Source of the DNA: Clostridium sp. C2-6-12
GTDB taxonomy: Bacteria > Bacillota > Clostridia > Clostridiales > Clostridiaceae
Assembly: GCF_009928485.1 (NCBI RefSeq)
Contig: NZ_JAABNP010000028.1
Coordinates: 1-64,000 of the forward strand
Reading direction: 5' to 3'
Length of the DNA stretch: 64,000 nucleotides
Below are positions 31,371 through 40,081 of the stretch, piece after piece. A program made the position numbers and the translations under genes. Below the pieces are notes generated by a model. It was not told the origin of the DNA. It saw only the letters and a list, made by a program, of their open reading frames with translations, and made no database searches. How positions within the stretch are numbered: position 1 is the stretch's first letter; each line of letters begins with the position of its first letter.

Positions 31371-32327
31371 ATGATGAATTATATATTAGCAATGGTAGTT
31401 TCACTTATAATTGCACTAATTACCATGCCATTTCTTATGAAACTAGCTAGTAAGTTACATTTTACAGATAAACCTAATAAGCGTAAGCAGCATAAAAAGC
31501 CAACACCTCTATGTGGAGGAATTGCTTTATATATAGGATTTTTTATTTCATATTTTATATTTAAAAGAGAAAATTTTAATCAACAGATAACAATATTTAT
31601 AGCAGCAACAATGATAGTGTTAATTGGATTAATTGATGACTGGTATAAAACAAAAGGAAAGGAATTTCCTATATTACCTAGATTAGTTGTTCAGATATTT
31701 TCGGCAATTCTGGTGTTTAATGCAGACATTGCATTTAAAGGTTTTACTAATCCTATTTCGGGAGTTTTCATAGAATTAAATCCAACAATACAATTTTTGC
31801 TTACAATCACATGGATATTTGGAGTTACTACTGTAATAAACTGGTCAGATGGAATGGATGGTCTGGCAGGAGGGTTATCATTAATATCAGCAGCAACTTT
31901 CTTTTTTGCAGCAATAATATTAGGTCAACCTGAATCAGCATTAGTTTCTATAATACTAGCAGGTGCCATTTTAGGATTTCTTTATTATAATAAATACCCT
32001 GCAAAAGTATTTATGGGTGATTCGGGAGCAAACTTTTTAGGCTTTATTTTAAGTATTACAGCATTAGAGGGTGCATTTAAGCAAGCTACAGTATTTAGTT
32101 TAGTTATACCAATACTTGCTTTAGCTGTACCTATATTCGATAATTTATTTGTTATTTTTAAGAGATTTACAGAAGGAAAGCCAGTATATCAAGCAGATAG
32201 AAGTCAAATACACTTTAGACTTGAAGAAAAAGGCTTTTCAACTGTTCAGATTATAAATTATATAATGGTGATTAGTTTTACTTTTAGTGCAATTTCCATA
32301 GTTTTGCTGTTACTAAGAGATAAGTAG
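31371..32327 (+). CDS. tagO: Undecaprenyl-phosphate GlcNAc-1-phosphate transferase (TagO/WecA family)
   Basis: The 318-residue integral membrane enzyme has about ten helices. It carries the conserved motifs of the MraY/WecA superfamily: the early KRKQHKKPTPLCGG loop, the LIDD metal aspartates, INWSDGMDGLAGG, and FMGDSGANFLG, with a histidine-containing loop SQIHFRLEEKG at the end. That loop form fits UDP-GlcNAc:polyprenyl-phosphate enzymes such as TagO and WecA rather than MraY. It would start teichoic acid or another surface glycan. AGGAGCAGGA precedes two adjacent ATG codons, and either 31371 or 31374 could be used. Confidence 0.9.
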   Translation: MMNYILAMVVSLIIALITMPFLMKLASKLHFTDKPNKRKQHKKPTPLCGGIALYIGFFISYFIFKRENFNQQITIFIAATMIVLIGLIDDWYKTKGKEFPILPRLVVQIFSAILVFNADIAFKGFTNPISGVFIELNPTIQFLLTITWIFGVTTVINWSDGMDGLAGGLSLISAATFFFAAIILGQPESALVSIILAGAILGFLYYNKYPAKVFMGDSGANFLGFILSITALEGAFKQATVFSLVIPILALAVPIFDNLFVIFKRFTEGKPVYQADRSQIHFRLEEKGFSTVQIINYIMVISFTFSAISIVLLLLRDK

Positions 32328-32328
32328 A

Positions 32329-32450
32329 TAAGTGAGAGTCCAAATCTTGCATTTGGATACTCGAACTTAGCTAATAACCGAAGGGCATTAGCTTCATATA
32401 AGAATGATTTTGTGTGAATCACTTACTTAGGGAACGAACGTGAGTCGAGT
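32329..32450 (+). ncRNA. Candidate structured RNA of unknown family
   Basis: Immediately after the tagO stop several helices can be drawn: 32338-32345 with 32351-32358 (8 bp, 5-nt loop), 32369-32375 with 32387-32393 (7 bp), TAAGTGA 32329-32335 with TCACTTA 32419-32425, and ACTCGA 32359-32364 with TCGAGT 32445-32450. The last two cross, which gives a pseudoknot. The local sequence is richer in G and C than its surroundings. I do not recognise the family. It could also be one copy of an intergenic repeat. Confidence 0.4.
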
Positions 32451-32465
32451 TTCTATGCAAAATTC

Positions 32466-32494
32466 TTTACAAAAAAGTTTTTATAATATATAAT
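32466..32494 (+). promoter_or_regulatory. Promoter of the SAM riboswitch transcript
   Basis: TTTACA (32466-32471) and TATAAT (32489-32494) are 17 bp apart. Transcription should begin a few nucleotides before the riboswitch. Confidence 0.8.
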
Positions 32495-32509
32495 GAATTA
32501 AATATTATA

Positions 32510-32616
32510 CTTATCAAGAGTGGTGGAGGGACTGGCCCGATGAAACCCAGCAACCGATGTATTCCTAAAGGATATATAAGGTGCTAAATCCTGCAGTGTA
32601 AGAACTGATAGATAAG
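32510..32616 (+). ncRNA. SAM-I (S-box) riboswitch aptamer
   Basis: The aptamer starts with CTTATCAAGAG and contains the S-box core segments GGAGGGACTGGCCC, GATGAAACCCAGCAACC and a GGTGCTAAATCCTGCAG junction. It closes with GATAAG, which pairs with the CTTATC at its start. S-box riboswitches bind S-adenosylmethionine and turn off methionine genes by termination. It precedes the split methionine synthase genes. Confidence 0.97.
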
Positions 32617-32632
32617 GTGTTTAAGAGCTTTT

Positions 32633-32665
32633 AAGCCTAAAGGAAATACCTTTAGGCTTTTTTTT
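32633..32665 (+). terminator. Riboswitch-controlled terminator
   Basis: AAGCCTAAAGG (32633-32643) pairs with 32649-32659 over a 5-nt loop and is followed by eight or more T residues. It lies 16 nt after the aptamer and is its expression platform. Confidence 0.95.
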
Positions 32666-32746
32666 ATAAGCTATATGAGTGATATTAAGTTATATCATAC
32701 AAAAATTATTTAATAAAATGGAGGAATAATTAATATGGGTTAAGAC

Positions 32747-32776
32747 TTGACATCTATAAAGCAATAAGCTGATAAT
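32747..32776 (+). promoter_or_regulatory. Possible second promoter downstream of the riboswitch
   Basis: TTGACA (32747-32752) and GATAAT (32771-32776) are 18 bp apart, between the riboswitch terminator and the first methionine gene. Use of this promoter would bypass SAM control. Just before it, a good ribosome site leads to a two-codon frame (ATG GGT TAA at 32734). Confidence 0.4.
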
Positions 32777-32913
32777 TTATTAAACTGTTACGGTTAAGAG
32801 CAATAACAAATATAGAAAAGTGTTAAATAATAAGTATCAAAGAGAAAGTAGATTTGAAGAAAATTCACTTAAACTATTAGTTCTTAACTCATAACTGAAT
32901 TGGGGGTGCGTAT

Positions 32914-33597
32914 ATGGAAAACTTTGAACTTGAGATAAACAAAGATGAAGTACTAAGATATTTAGGTCATAAAGGCCAAGATATAGATGAAACTTTATTA
33001 AATACAATTGATGAATGTAGAGACGAAGTGAAAAGAATAATCCAACCAAGAGTAGTATATACATATAAAAATATAAAACCAGTTGATGAGGGAGTAGAAG
33101 TTATTACTACAAACTTAATTTTAAAGGGAAATGACATAAGAGAGCATTTAAAGAATTCAACAGAATGTGTATTAATGGCAGTAACCTTAGGAAACGAAAT
33201 AGAAAGAAAAACGCGGCTATATGAAAAAACAAATTTAACAAAGGCACTTATTTTAGATGCTTGTGCTACAACAGCAGTAGAAGAAGTGTGTGATATAGTA
33301 GAAAATGGTGTTAAGGAAAAAGCAATTTCAAATGGAATGAATATAACATTTAGGTATAGTCCAGGATATGGAGATTTACCGTTAGATGTTCAAAATAGCT
33401 TTTTAAGAGCATTAGATGCTGGCAAGAAAATAGGGCTTACAGTATCAGAAAATAATTTATTATTTCCTAGAAAGTCTGTTACGGCTATAATAGGAATAGT
33501 GAATAATGGAAAAGAAAAGAAAAGAAAGAGCTGCAAAGAATGTAGTAATTATGAAAATTGCAGTTTTAGGAGAGAGGGAGAAAGTTGTGGGGCTTAA
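32914..33597 (+). CDS. Methionine synthase reactivation-domain protein
   Basis: The 227-residue protein corresponds to the C-terminal activation domain of B12-dependent methionine synthase, here a separate gene. Marks are RYSPGYGDLPLDVQ, which contacts SAM and cobalamin in MetH, and LFPRKSVTAIIGI. A Cys-rich tail (CKECSNYENCSF plus a final cysteine) could hold a metal or cluster and is common in clostridial stand-alone forms. It should help to reactivate cob(II)alamin on the MetH encoded directly downstream, which it overlaps by 11 nt. The start is ATG after GGGGGTG. The pair is under the SAM riboswitch. Confidence 0.9.
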   Translation: MENFELEINKDEVLRYLGHKGQDIDETLLNTIDECRDEVKRIIQPRVVYTYKNIKPVDEGVEVITTNLILKGNDIREHLKNSTECVLMAVTLGNEIERKTRLYEKTNLTKALILDACATTAVEEVCDIVENGVKEKAISNGMNITFRYSPGYGDLPLDVQNSFLRALDAGKKIGLTVSENNLLFPRKSVTAIIGIVNNGKEKKRKSCKECSNYENCSFRREGESCGA

Positions 33598-35992
33598 AGA
33601 ATATATAAAAGACAACATTTTGATTTTTGATGGAGCAATGGGGACTATACTTCAAAAGAAAGGCTTAAAGCTTGGTGAAAATCCAGAAGTTTTGAATTTA
33701 AAGGAACCCAATATAATAGAAGAAATTCATAGAGAATATATAGAAAGTGGAGCTAATGTAATATCTACAAATACATTTGGAGCTAATGAGCTAAAATTAA
33801 AGCTTTGTAATTTAGAAGTTGAAGAGGTTGTTGATTCAGCAATACAAATAGCTAAAAAAGCAAAAGGAAGCAGTAATACATATATTGCATTAGATATAGG
33901 ACCTATAGGAGAATTATTAGAGCCTATGGGAACATTGAGCTTTGACAGAGCTTATGAAATCTTTAAACGTCAAGTGGTTCAAGGAAGTAAGTCAGGTGCA
34001 GATATAATTTTACTTGAAACAATGACAGATTTATATGAGCTTAAGGCAGCAGTGCTTGCAGCAAAGGAAAACTCTGATTTACCTGTATTTGCTACAATGA
34101 CTTTTGAAGAAAATTTAAGAACATTTACAGGCTGCTCTCCAGAAGCTATGGTACTTGTTTTAGAAGGCCTTGGAGTAGATGCTCTTGGAGTTAATTGTTC
34201 ACTTGGACCAAAACAATTAAAGCCTATAATTGAAGAAATATGCAGTTTAGCTCATATTCCAGTAATGGTTCAGCCTAATGCAGGTCTTCCAACCTTATCA
34301 ATAGGAAATGAAACAAAATACGATGTTACAAAAGAAGAATTTGCCGATACTTTATGCAGCTTTATTAATTCAGGTGTTAGAGTAATTGGAGGCTGCTGTG
34401 GTACAAATCCAGATTATATAAGAGAGTTGGCTGACAGAGTAAAAGATAAAAAGCTTGAGCCTGTAAATAACGAAAGTTATGCAGCAATTTGCACACCATC
34501 AAAAGTAGTAAGAATAGATGGAGTTAGAATTATTGGTGAAAGAATTAATCCAACTGGTAAGAAATTATTTAAAGAAGCATTAAAAAATGAAGATTTAGAT
34601 TATATTTTAAAGCAAGGAATCGAGCAAGTAGAAGCAGGAGCTCCTATTTTAGATGTTAATGTAGGGTTACCTGAAATTGATGAACCTAAAATGATGCGTA
34701 AAGTAATAAAAGAAATTCAAGGAATAATGGATACTCCACTTCAAATAGATTCATCAGATATTAATGCCATAGAAACAGGTTTAAGATATTATAATGGAAA
34801 GCCTATATTGAATTCAGTAAATGGAGAAGAGAAGGTTTTAGATACAATACTTCCATTAGTAAAAAAATATGGAGCTAGTGTTGTTGGATTAACTTTAGAT
34901 GATAATGGAATTCCTACTAAAGCTGAACAGAGATTTGCTATAGCAGAAAAGATTGTAAAGAGAGCTGCTGAATATGGTATAAAGAAGGAAGATGTTTTTA
35001 TCGATTGTTTAGTACTTACTGTATCAGCACAACAAGAAGAGGTTCAGGAAACATTAAAAGCTGTAAGAATGGTAAAGGAAAAATTAGGAGTTAAAACTGT
35101 ACTTGGAGTTTCAAATATATCTTTTGGGCTTCCAAACAGAGAACTAATAAATGAAACCTTCTTAGCTTTAGCTCTTGCAAATGGATTGGATATGCCTATA
35201 ATGAATCCAAATGCAGAAGGAATGATGAGAGTCATACATTCTTATAATGTTTTATATAACCATGATAAGAATGCTGAAGTATACATTAGTAATTATGCAA
35301 ATGTTGATTTAAAGAGTACTGTTACTGTTAAAAATGGCAATAATTCTAATGGCAGTAATGATTCAAATAGTGAACATGATCTGAAATATATTGTAATAAA
35401 AGGTCTAAAAGAGGAAGCTAAACAGGCTACAATAGATCTTTTAGCTGATCATGAAGAACTTGAAATAGTTAATAAATATTTAATCCCTGCCTTAGATGAA
35501 GTGGGGTATAAATATGAAAAAGGTGAATTGTTCCTGCCTCAATTAATACAGGCTGCTGAAACTGTAAAAAATGCTTTTGAGGTATTAAAAGCACAAATAG
35601 CTAAGAGTAATTCGAAGTCAATTTCAAAAGGTAAGATTATAGTTGCAACTGTAAAAGGTGATATTCATGACATAGGAAAAAATATAGTTAAGGTTATTTT
35701 AGAGAACTATGGCTATGAAATGATAGATTTAGGAAAAGATGTTCCTATTGAAACAGTAGTAGAAGAGGCTAAAAGGCATAAGGTTTCCTTAATTGGATTA
35801 AGTGCTCTTATGACGACTACAGTTAGAAGTATGGAAGAAACCATAAAAGCACTAAAGGAAGATGGCTATAAAGGTAAAATTTTTGTAGGAGGGGCTGTTG
35901 TGACGGCTGATTCTGCAGAAAGAATAGGAGCTGATTTCTATGCTAAGGATGCAAAAGAATCAGTTGAAATAGCTAAAAAAGTATTAGGATAA
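33587..35992 (+). CDS. metH: B12-dependent methionine synthase lacking the activation domain
   Basis: The 801-residue enzyme transfers a methyl group from methyl-tetrahydrofolate to homocysteine. The homocysteine/zinc domain covers about 1-295 (LIFDGAMGTILQ, GVNCSLGPKQL, zinc cysteines in GGCCGTNP). The pterin domain begins at IIGERINPTGKK. A cap and cobalamin domain follow, with VKGDIHDIGKNI as the cobalt-ligand motif. A short Asn/Ser-rich linker precedes the cap. The reactivation domain of E. coli-type MetH is missing and is supplied by the upstream gene. The start is GTG at 33587 after AGAGAGGGAG; an ATG at 33506 is in frame but lies deep in the upstream gene. Confidence 0.95.
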   Translation: MGLKEYIKDNILIFDGAMGTILQKKGLKLGENPEVLNLKEPNIIEEIHREYIESGANVISTNTFGANELKLKLCNLEVEEVVDSAIQIAKKAKGSSNTYIALDIGPIGELLEPMGTLSFDRAYEIFKRQVVQGSKSGADIILLETMTDLYELKAAVLAAKENSDLPVFATMTFEENLRTFTGCSPEAMVLVLEGLGVDALGVNCSLGPKQLKPIIEEICSLAHIPVMVQPNAGLPTLSIGNETKYDVTKEEFADTLCSFINSGVRVIGGCCGTNPDYIRELADRVKDKKLEPVNNESYAAICTPSKVVRIDGVRIIGERINPTGKKLFKEALKNEDLDYILKQGIEQVEAGAPILDVNVGLPEIDEPKMMRKVIKEIQGIMDTPLQIDSSDINAIETGLRYYNGKPILNSVNGEEKVLDTILPLVKKYGASVVGLTLDDNGIPTKAEQRFAIAEKIVKRAAEYGIKKEDVFIDCLVLTVSAQQEEVQETLKAVRMVKEKLGVKTVLGVSNISFGLPNRELINETFLALALANGLDMPIMNPNAEGMMRVIHSYNVLYNHDKNAEVYISNYANVDLKSTVTVKNGNNSNGSNDSNSEHDLKYIVIKGLKEEAKQATIDLLADHEELEIVNKYLIPALDEVGYKYEKGELFLPQLIQAAETVKNAFEVLKAQIAKSNSKSISKGKIIVATVKGDIHDIGKNIVKVILENYGYEMIDLGKDVPIETVVEEAKRHKVSLIGLSALMTTTVRSMEETIKALKEDGYKGKIFVGGAVVTADSAERIGADFYAKDAKESVEIAKKVLG

Positions 35993-36030
35993 TAGCGTAA
36001 AATCTTGTAAGAATAAAATAATATGCTTAA

Positions 36031-36064
36031 GGAAGAGAGTGCGTGAGCATTCTCTTTCTTTACT
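36031..36064 (+). terminator. Terminator of the methionine synthase genes
   Basis: AAGAGAGTGC (36033-36042) pairs with GCATTCTCTT (36047-36056, one G-T pair) over a GTGA loop, followed by a T-rich tail. Confidence 0.65.
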
Positions 36065-36069
36065 GGAAT

Positions 36070-36097
36070 TTTACAATTTATAGTATTGTGTTATAAT
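36070..36097 (+). promoter_or_regulatory. Promoter of the acyltransferase gene
   Basis: TTTACA (36070-36075) and TATAAT (36092-36097) are 16 bp apart. The site lies just upstream of the acyltransferase start at 36160. Confidence 0.6.
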
Positions 36098-36159
36098 AAT
36101 ATTTGGTTTTGGACAAGCAGTATATAGATGCAGTAATTTTTGTAGAAAAGAGGATCAAT

Positions 36160-37320
36160 ATGAAACAGGAACGATTACGTGAAATAGATATTTTAAGGGC
36201 TATAGCTTTTATTTTTGTTGTAGTTCAGCATACTTTAGGGGGATATTCAAATATTGAAGGGATTCCATATAACAGTTATATTGTTATGAAAATAATTTAT
36301 ATAATGGCTACTCCTGCAGTACCAATTTTTCTATTTATAAGTGCAGTTGCATTATTTTATTCACACTCTAAAAAGTTAGATTATAAAAGTTATTATTTAA
36401 AAAGGATAAAATATATACTTATACCATATATAATATGGTCTGCAATAAATATGATAGAACTTGGGAATGAAGATAGATTCAAAGATTTTGTAACTGAAGT
36501 CATTGGAGGAAATGGTGGATTTCATCTTTGGTATATGGGAATGGTAATAAGAATATTTCTATATTTTCCTATTATTCTTTGGTTAGTTAAGAAAGTTCAT
36601 TCGTTGAAAGTTAAGTTTAGAATTGGAATTTTTATTTTATTATCTGGTATTTATTATGAAGTTTTGAAATTTCAAGGGGATATTTCAGATAATATGGGAA
36701 AACTAATATTTGGGATTCCAACAGAGATACAACAAAGAATTATAGATATATCGCCATTGTTTTGGTATTTATATTTTTTAATTGGTATTTGTTTTATTTT
36801 AAATTATGATTACTTAAAGAAAAAAATTATAAAACACAAAATTATCATTTTAGTAAGCTACGCATTTTTACTTTCATATGCTTTTTTTAATGAAATAGGG
36901 AAAATTGATTCTATAAAAGGTGCTTATTTGCTATATATGATATTTTCAATAATTGTATTTTACCTAGCAGCTGTAAAATTGGTAGAAAAAGATATTATTT
37001 ATAGGATGGTTAAAATTATAGGAGATTATTCATTTGGTGCATATATGGCACACATTATTGTAGTTAATTATGTATCAAATCAAATTATTATTGAATTTAA
37101 TACTAGAAATTATCTGTTCATAGGTACATTAACTTTAATAATAACTGTAATAGTAACTCCTCTACTAATGAAGATGATAAGTTATATTCCTTTTTCAGAA
37201 TATTTAACAGGTGCTAAAAGATCTCATTTAAATTTAAAAACAATAGTGGATTATAAAGAAAATTTGGCAGAAAAAAATATTAAAACAAATTACTTGCTAA
37301 AAAAGTTTATAAAGCAATAG
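36160..37320 (+). CDS. Membrane acyltransferase, acyltransferase-3 family
   Basis: The 386-residue protein has about ten membrane helices and the acyltransferase-3 layout: RLREIDILRAIAFIFVVVQHTLG at the N-terminus with the catalytic-type histidine, a helix-loop with KRIKYILIPYIIWS, and GYSFGAYMAHI-like motifs (YSFGAYMAHIIVVNY) near the end. Such enzymes acetylate or succinylate surface sugars. An ATG 19 codons upstream exists through a GTT/GTG-type extension at 36103, but AGAGGATC lies 3-8 nt before the ATG at 36160. It is monocistronic. The acceptor is unknown. Confidence 0.85.
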   Translation: MKQERLREIDILRAIAFIFVVVQHTLGGYSNIEGIPYNSYIVMKIIYIMATPAVPIFLFISAVALFYSHSKKLDYKSYYLKRIKYILIPYIIWSAINMIELGNEDRFKDFVTEVIGGNGGFHLWYMGMVIRIFLYFPIILWLVKKVHSLKVKFRIGIFILLSGIYYEVLKFQGDISDNMGKLIFGIPTEIQQRIIDISPLFWYLYFLIGICFILNYDYLKKKIIKHKIIILVSYAFLLSYAFFNEIGKIDSIKGAYLLYMIFSIIVFYLAAVKLVEKDIIYRMVKIIGDYSFGAYMAHIIVVNYVSNQIIIEFNTRNYLFIGTLTLIITVIVTPLLMKMISYIPFSEYLTGAKRSHLNLKTIVDYKENLAEKNIKTNYLLKKFIKQ

Positions 37321-37341
37321 AAAGTAATTAAATTAATCTAC

Positions 37342-37400
37342 AAGAGCCCTGAAATAAACGGAGTAATCAATATTTACTTCATTTATTTCAGGGCTCTTAT
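37342..37400. terminator. Bidirectional terminator
   Basis: A perfect 17-bp stem (37342-37358 with 37382-37398), extended by inner pairs, lies between convergent genes and has A/T-rich flanks on both sides. Confidence 0.9.
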
Positions 37401-37408
37401 TTACAATA

Positions 37409-38215
37409 TTATAATAAATCTATTATATCTAAATCATCAGGCATATAGATTTTACCATTAAACTCTTCTTGTCCTTCTTTTATGTAAAGCTCTTTTCTGT
37501 TTGCTAAATTCTTATCTTCTGTATGATATAAAATAACATTTTTAACATTTAATTCCCTTGCATTTTTACAAGCATCTTTTGCAGTAGCATGGTGCTTTTC
37601 GTAAGGCTTGAATATTTCTTTTTGAGAATAAAGACAAAAAGCTTCATGAAATATATAATCTACATTTTCGCTGTAAGCTTTTATTGTTTCTCTATAAGGT
37701 TCATCACCCAAAAATGTCAAGGATTTGCCATTAGTTAAAATTGTTTTAAATCCATGTTGAAGATCTTTTGTGCTTTGTATGTTAAAGAATGTTGTAGCTC
37801 TATCAAGAATAATTGCAGTAGAACCATCTTTGATTTCATTAAATACAATTCGTGAATCAAATAAATTTAAGAATTTTTTTTGAAGAACATAAGAACAAAT
37901 TGTTTTAATTGCATCTATTGAAGTTTTATGACAATAGATATTGAAGCTCCCTGTATATTTACCATTTAATATACTTTGAGCAACAGCACGGATTATCCAA
38001 ACGCTGCCTAATATGTGATCATTATGATTGTGAGAAATAAACATATTATGTATTTGATTAATAGATATATTTGATTTTTCCAAATTAGTTAAGATAGTAT
38101 TACCACCACCTGCATCTATAAGAAAATGCTCCTCATCCTTTGATAATGTGAAGCAGGTATTATAACATTTTGTAACCATTGCAGAGCCAGTGCCGAGTAT
38201 ATGTACTTTTTCCAT
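37409..38215 (-). CDS. Metallo-beta-lactamase-fold hydrolase, RNase Z-like
   Basis: The 268-residue protein has an MBL fold: HILGTGSAMVTKCYNTCFTL, DAGGGNTIL, and the metal motif SHNHNDHILG. Later metal ligands are suggested by TFLGDEP and HEAFC, with a final YHTED. The arrangement is like that of RNase Z and related phosphodiesterases, but the exosite arm is not obvious, so I do not call it RNase Z. An ATG-type extension to 38251 exists, but AGGAGATG lies upstream of the ATG at 38215. It is monocistronic. Confidence 0.8.
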   Translation of the reverse strand: MEKVHILGTGSAMVTKCYNTCFTLSKDEEHFLIDAGGGNTILTNLEKSNISINQIHNMFISHNHNDHILGSVWIIRAVAQSILNGKYTGSFNIYCHKTSIDAIKTICSYVLQKKFLNLFDSRIVFNEIKDGSTAIILDRATTFFNIQSTKDLQHGFKTILTNGKSLTFLGDEPYRETIKAYSENVDYIFHEAFCLYSQKEIFKPYEKHHATAKDACKNARELNVKNVILYHTEDKNLANRKELYIKEGQEEFNGKIYMPDDLDIIDLL

Positions 38216-38475
38216 ATTTACATCTCCTATTGTATAAAAAATATTTTTCAAATTAAAACCGAAAATTGTATATGTAGAGCATAAAATTTTTATAAAAACA
38301 AATTATATTATAAAAGGTATATAGAATAATTACAACAACATAACAATATTTCATTATGATTAAATTCTTTAATTTAGTACATTATAACTTAGTAAGTTGC
38401 GTAAAGTTTAAATTCCATGAAGGCATTACTTCTTAATATGAATAAATATCCAATATAAAAAAATATAAAGATATT

Positions 38476-38506
38476 TACTTGTGAGTATATATAAGATATA
38501 CTTGTG
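38476..38506 (+). promoter_or_regulatory. Direct-repeat operator candidate
   Basis: TACTTGTG occurs at 38476-38483 and at 38499-38506, 23 bp apart, which is about two helical turns. Each copy lies in a partly palindromic context (ATACTTGTGTAT). It is 40-60 nt upstream of the ECF S component start, where a vitamin repressor would bind. The rest of 38216-38475 shows nothing. Confidence 0.4.
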
Positions 38507-38542
38507 TATATACAGTTAAAGTTTAAGGAGGAAATAACTAAA

Positions 38543-39100
38543 ATGAATAATAAAATAAAACAAATGGTATATGCAGGATTGCTTACTGCGCTTGCAATAA
38601 TAATTCCTATTCAATTTGGATTTTTAAAAATTATAATTCCGCCTTTTACAGCTACACTAGCAGCACATGTACCAATGATGTTAGCGATGTTAATATCGCC
38701 AGTAGTGGCAGTTGTAGTTGGGGTTGGATCTACGATTGGATTTCTAATATCGGGAACACCTGCACCAGTAGTAGCTAGAGCTGCAACTCATATTGTTGTA
38801 GGATATGTGGGAGCACGTATTATTATGAGTAATCAAAGCTACATAAAAGCGGCTATTATTACAGCTCCAATTCATGGTATATTAGAGATGTTGGTAGTGA
38901 TACCATTTATAGGATTTAATGTGTATCAATTGCTTATTGTAACAGCAGTAGGAAGTATGCTCCATCATGCTGTTGACAGCACAATAGCTTATGCAATAGT
39001 TAAAGCAGTAGCAAAAGCAAGAAATAAAGATATTTATAATGTTTTTGGTGAATTTAAAAGTGAAAATCAAGGTTTATTAGTTGAAAATTCTAAAATCTAA
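38543..39100 (+). CDS. ECF transporter S component (vitamin-binding)
   Basis: The 185-residue membrane protein has six hydrophobic segments and the S-component layout: a short N-terminal KIKQMVYAGLLTALAIIIP helix, the AAHVPMMLAMLISPVVAVVVG stretch, and THIVVGYVGARI. It should bind a vitamin and dock onto a shared ECF energising module encoded elsewhere. The substrate cannot be read from this sequence; no riboswitch precedes it. AAGGAGG lies 11 nt before the ATG at 38543, which is better than the upstream in-frame start at 38504. A terminator follows. Confidence 0.8.
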   Translation: MNNKIKQMVYAGLLTALAIIIPIQFGFLKIIIPPFTATLAAHVPMMLAMLISPVVAVVVGVGSTIGFLISGTPAPVVARAATHIVVGYVGARIIMSNQSYIKAAIITAPIHGILEMLVVIPFIGFNVYQLLIVTAVGSMLHHAVDSTIAYAIVKAVAKARNKDIYNVFGEFKSENQGLLVENSKI

Positions 39101-39117
39101 TATATTGCAAAGCAGAG

Positions 39118-39152
39118 CTTAATTCTTAAAAAAGATGAATTAAGTTCTTTTT
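39118..39152 (+). terminator. Intrinsic terminator
   Basis: CTTAATTC (39118-39125) pairs with GAATTAAG (39137-39144), followed by a T-rich tail. It ends the ECF gene. Confidence 0.8.
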
Positions 39153-39364
39153 CTGTTTTGAATTAATGGAAAATGTTAAAAAGATATAGACAAAAATGTT
39201 AAATATCATATAATAAGGTTAGAATTAATTTAAAAATTGGTTATAGAAAGTTCGGTTATTGCTTAAATTAATTAGAGATCTATAAAGTTAAATGAATTTT
39301 AAATAAGCATAAGGCATTTGAAAATAATGTGTCATGCTTAAAATTAAAAAATGAGGTGAACGTT

Positions 39365-39610
39365 TTGGAAGAAAAAGAGATAATGTCATTTAAAGATGAA
39401 GATGGAAATAAGGTTGATTTTGAAGCTATAGCTAAGATTTACTTAGAAGAGCAAGGTTACTTACTATTGTCACCACTAGAAGAAGGCTGCGACGATATGT
39501 TTGCTTTTAGAATAGATGTTGATGAAAACGGTAATGAAGAATTAAATCTTGTAGAAGATGACAAGGAATTTGAAGAGATAAAAAAGGAATATAAAAAATT
39601 ATTATACTAA
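39365..39610 (+). CDS. DUF1292 family protein
   Basis: The 81-residue acidic protein has the DUF1292 pattern: [33 protein letters not shown], then [14 protein letters not shown] and a final acidic helix. The family is common in Firmicutes, often beside RNA or stress genes, with no agreed function. The frame opens earlier at 39329, but GAGGTGAACG sits just before the TTG at 39365, which I take as the start. It is followed after 18 nt by another acidic small protein, probably in the same transcript. Confidence 0.8.
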   Translation: MEEKEIMSFKDEDGNKVDFEAIAKIYLEEQGYLLLSPLEEGCDDMFAFRIDVDENGNEELNLVEDDKEFEEIKKEYKKLLY

Positions 39611-39628
39611 TTATAAGAGGTGAAATTT

Positions 39629-40027
39629 ATGAAGAGTTCAGAGATAATAAGCTATTTAGAAGATAATGATTTAGAAGACATAGAAGAATTAAAACGGAAA
39701 AGTGATTATATTGTTTTAAAATTTTACTATGATTTTGATAAAGAAGAAATCAATGCAGCTAAAGCTTATTCAACTGAAGAAAGTGATTTTGAGCCTGAAA
39801 GTGATGAGTGGTATAAGGAATATTATCTTCCATATTTAAAAGATATTGCCGTAGATAATGTTGAATCAATATTAGAAGAAATAATGGAAGAATATGAAAT
39901 TGAAGCTAAATATAAAGAGCTAGGAATGGAAAATGTAGATAGTGATTACTTTAAATTTATAACTATATTTTCAGAGGATTTAACAGATTTAGAAATGGAA
40001 GATATATTAAACGATTACTATGAGTAA
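39629..40027 (+). CDS. Acidic hypothetical protein
   Basis: The 132-residue product is very acidic and probably helical, with no signal peptide or membrane segment. It starts with KSSEIISYLEDNDLEDIEEL and is dominated by Glu, Asp and Tyr (EEIMEEYEIEAKYKELG). I do not recognise the family. AGAGGTG before the ATG at 39629 decides the start over the GTG at 39620. It follows the DUF1292 gene closely, and 6S RNA lies about 55 nt downstream under its own promoter. Confidence 0.6.
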   Translation: MKSSEIISYLEDNDLEDIEELKRKSDYIVLKFYYDFDKEEINAAKAYSTEESDFEPESDEWYKEYYLPYLKDIAVDNVESILEEIMEEYEIEAKYKELGMENVDSDYFKFITIFSEDLTDLEMEDILNDYYE

Positions 40028-40046
40028 AAGTACCGGTAAAATCCAC

Positions 40047-40074
40047 TTGAAAATATAAAATGTTATGCTATAAT
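40047..40074 (+). promoter_or_regulatory. Promoter of 6S RNA
   Basis: TTGAAA (40047-40052), a 16-bp spacer ending in TATGC (extended -10 TGn) and TATAAT (40069-40074) place the transcript start near 40081. Confidence 0.75.
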
Positions 40075-40081
40075 ATGATTA

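Noticed and set aside
32734-32742. Two-codon frame (ATG GGT TAA) with a good ribosome site
   Set aside because: Too short to be a gene; it may be the remnant of a start region or a chance match.
33506-33586. Upstream ATG extension of metH
   Set aside because: Lies within the reactivation gene, and the lysine/arginine-rich extension is not part of the family; the GTG at 33587 has the better site.
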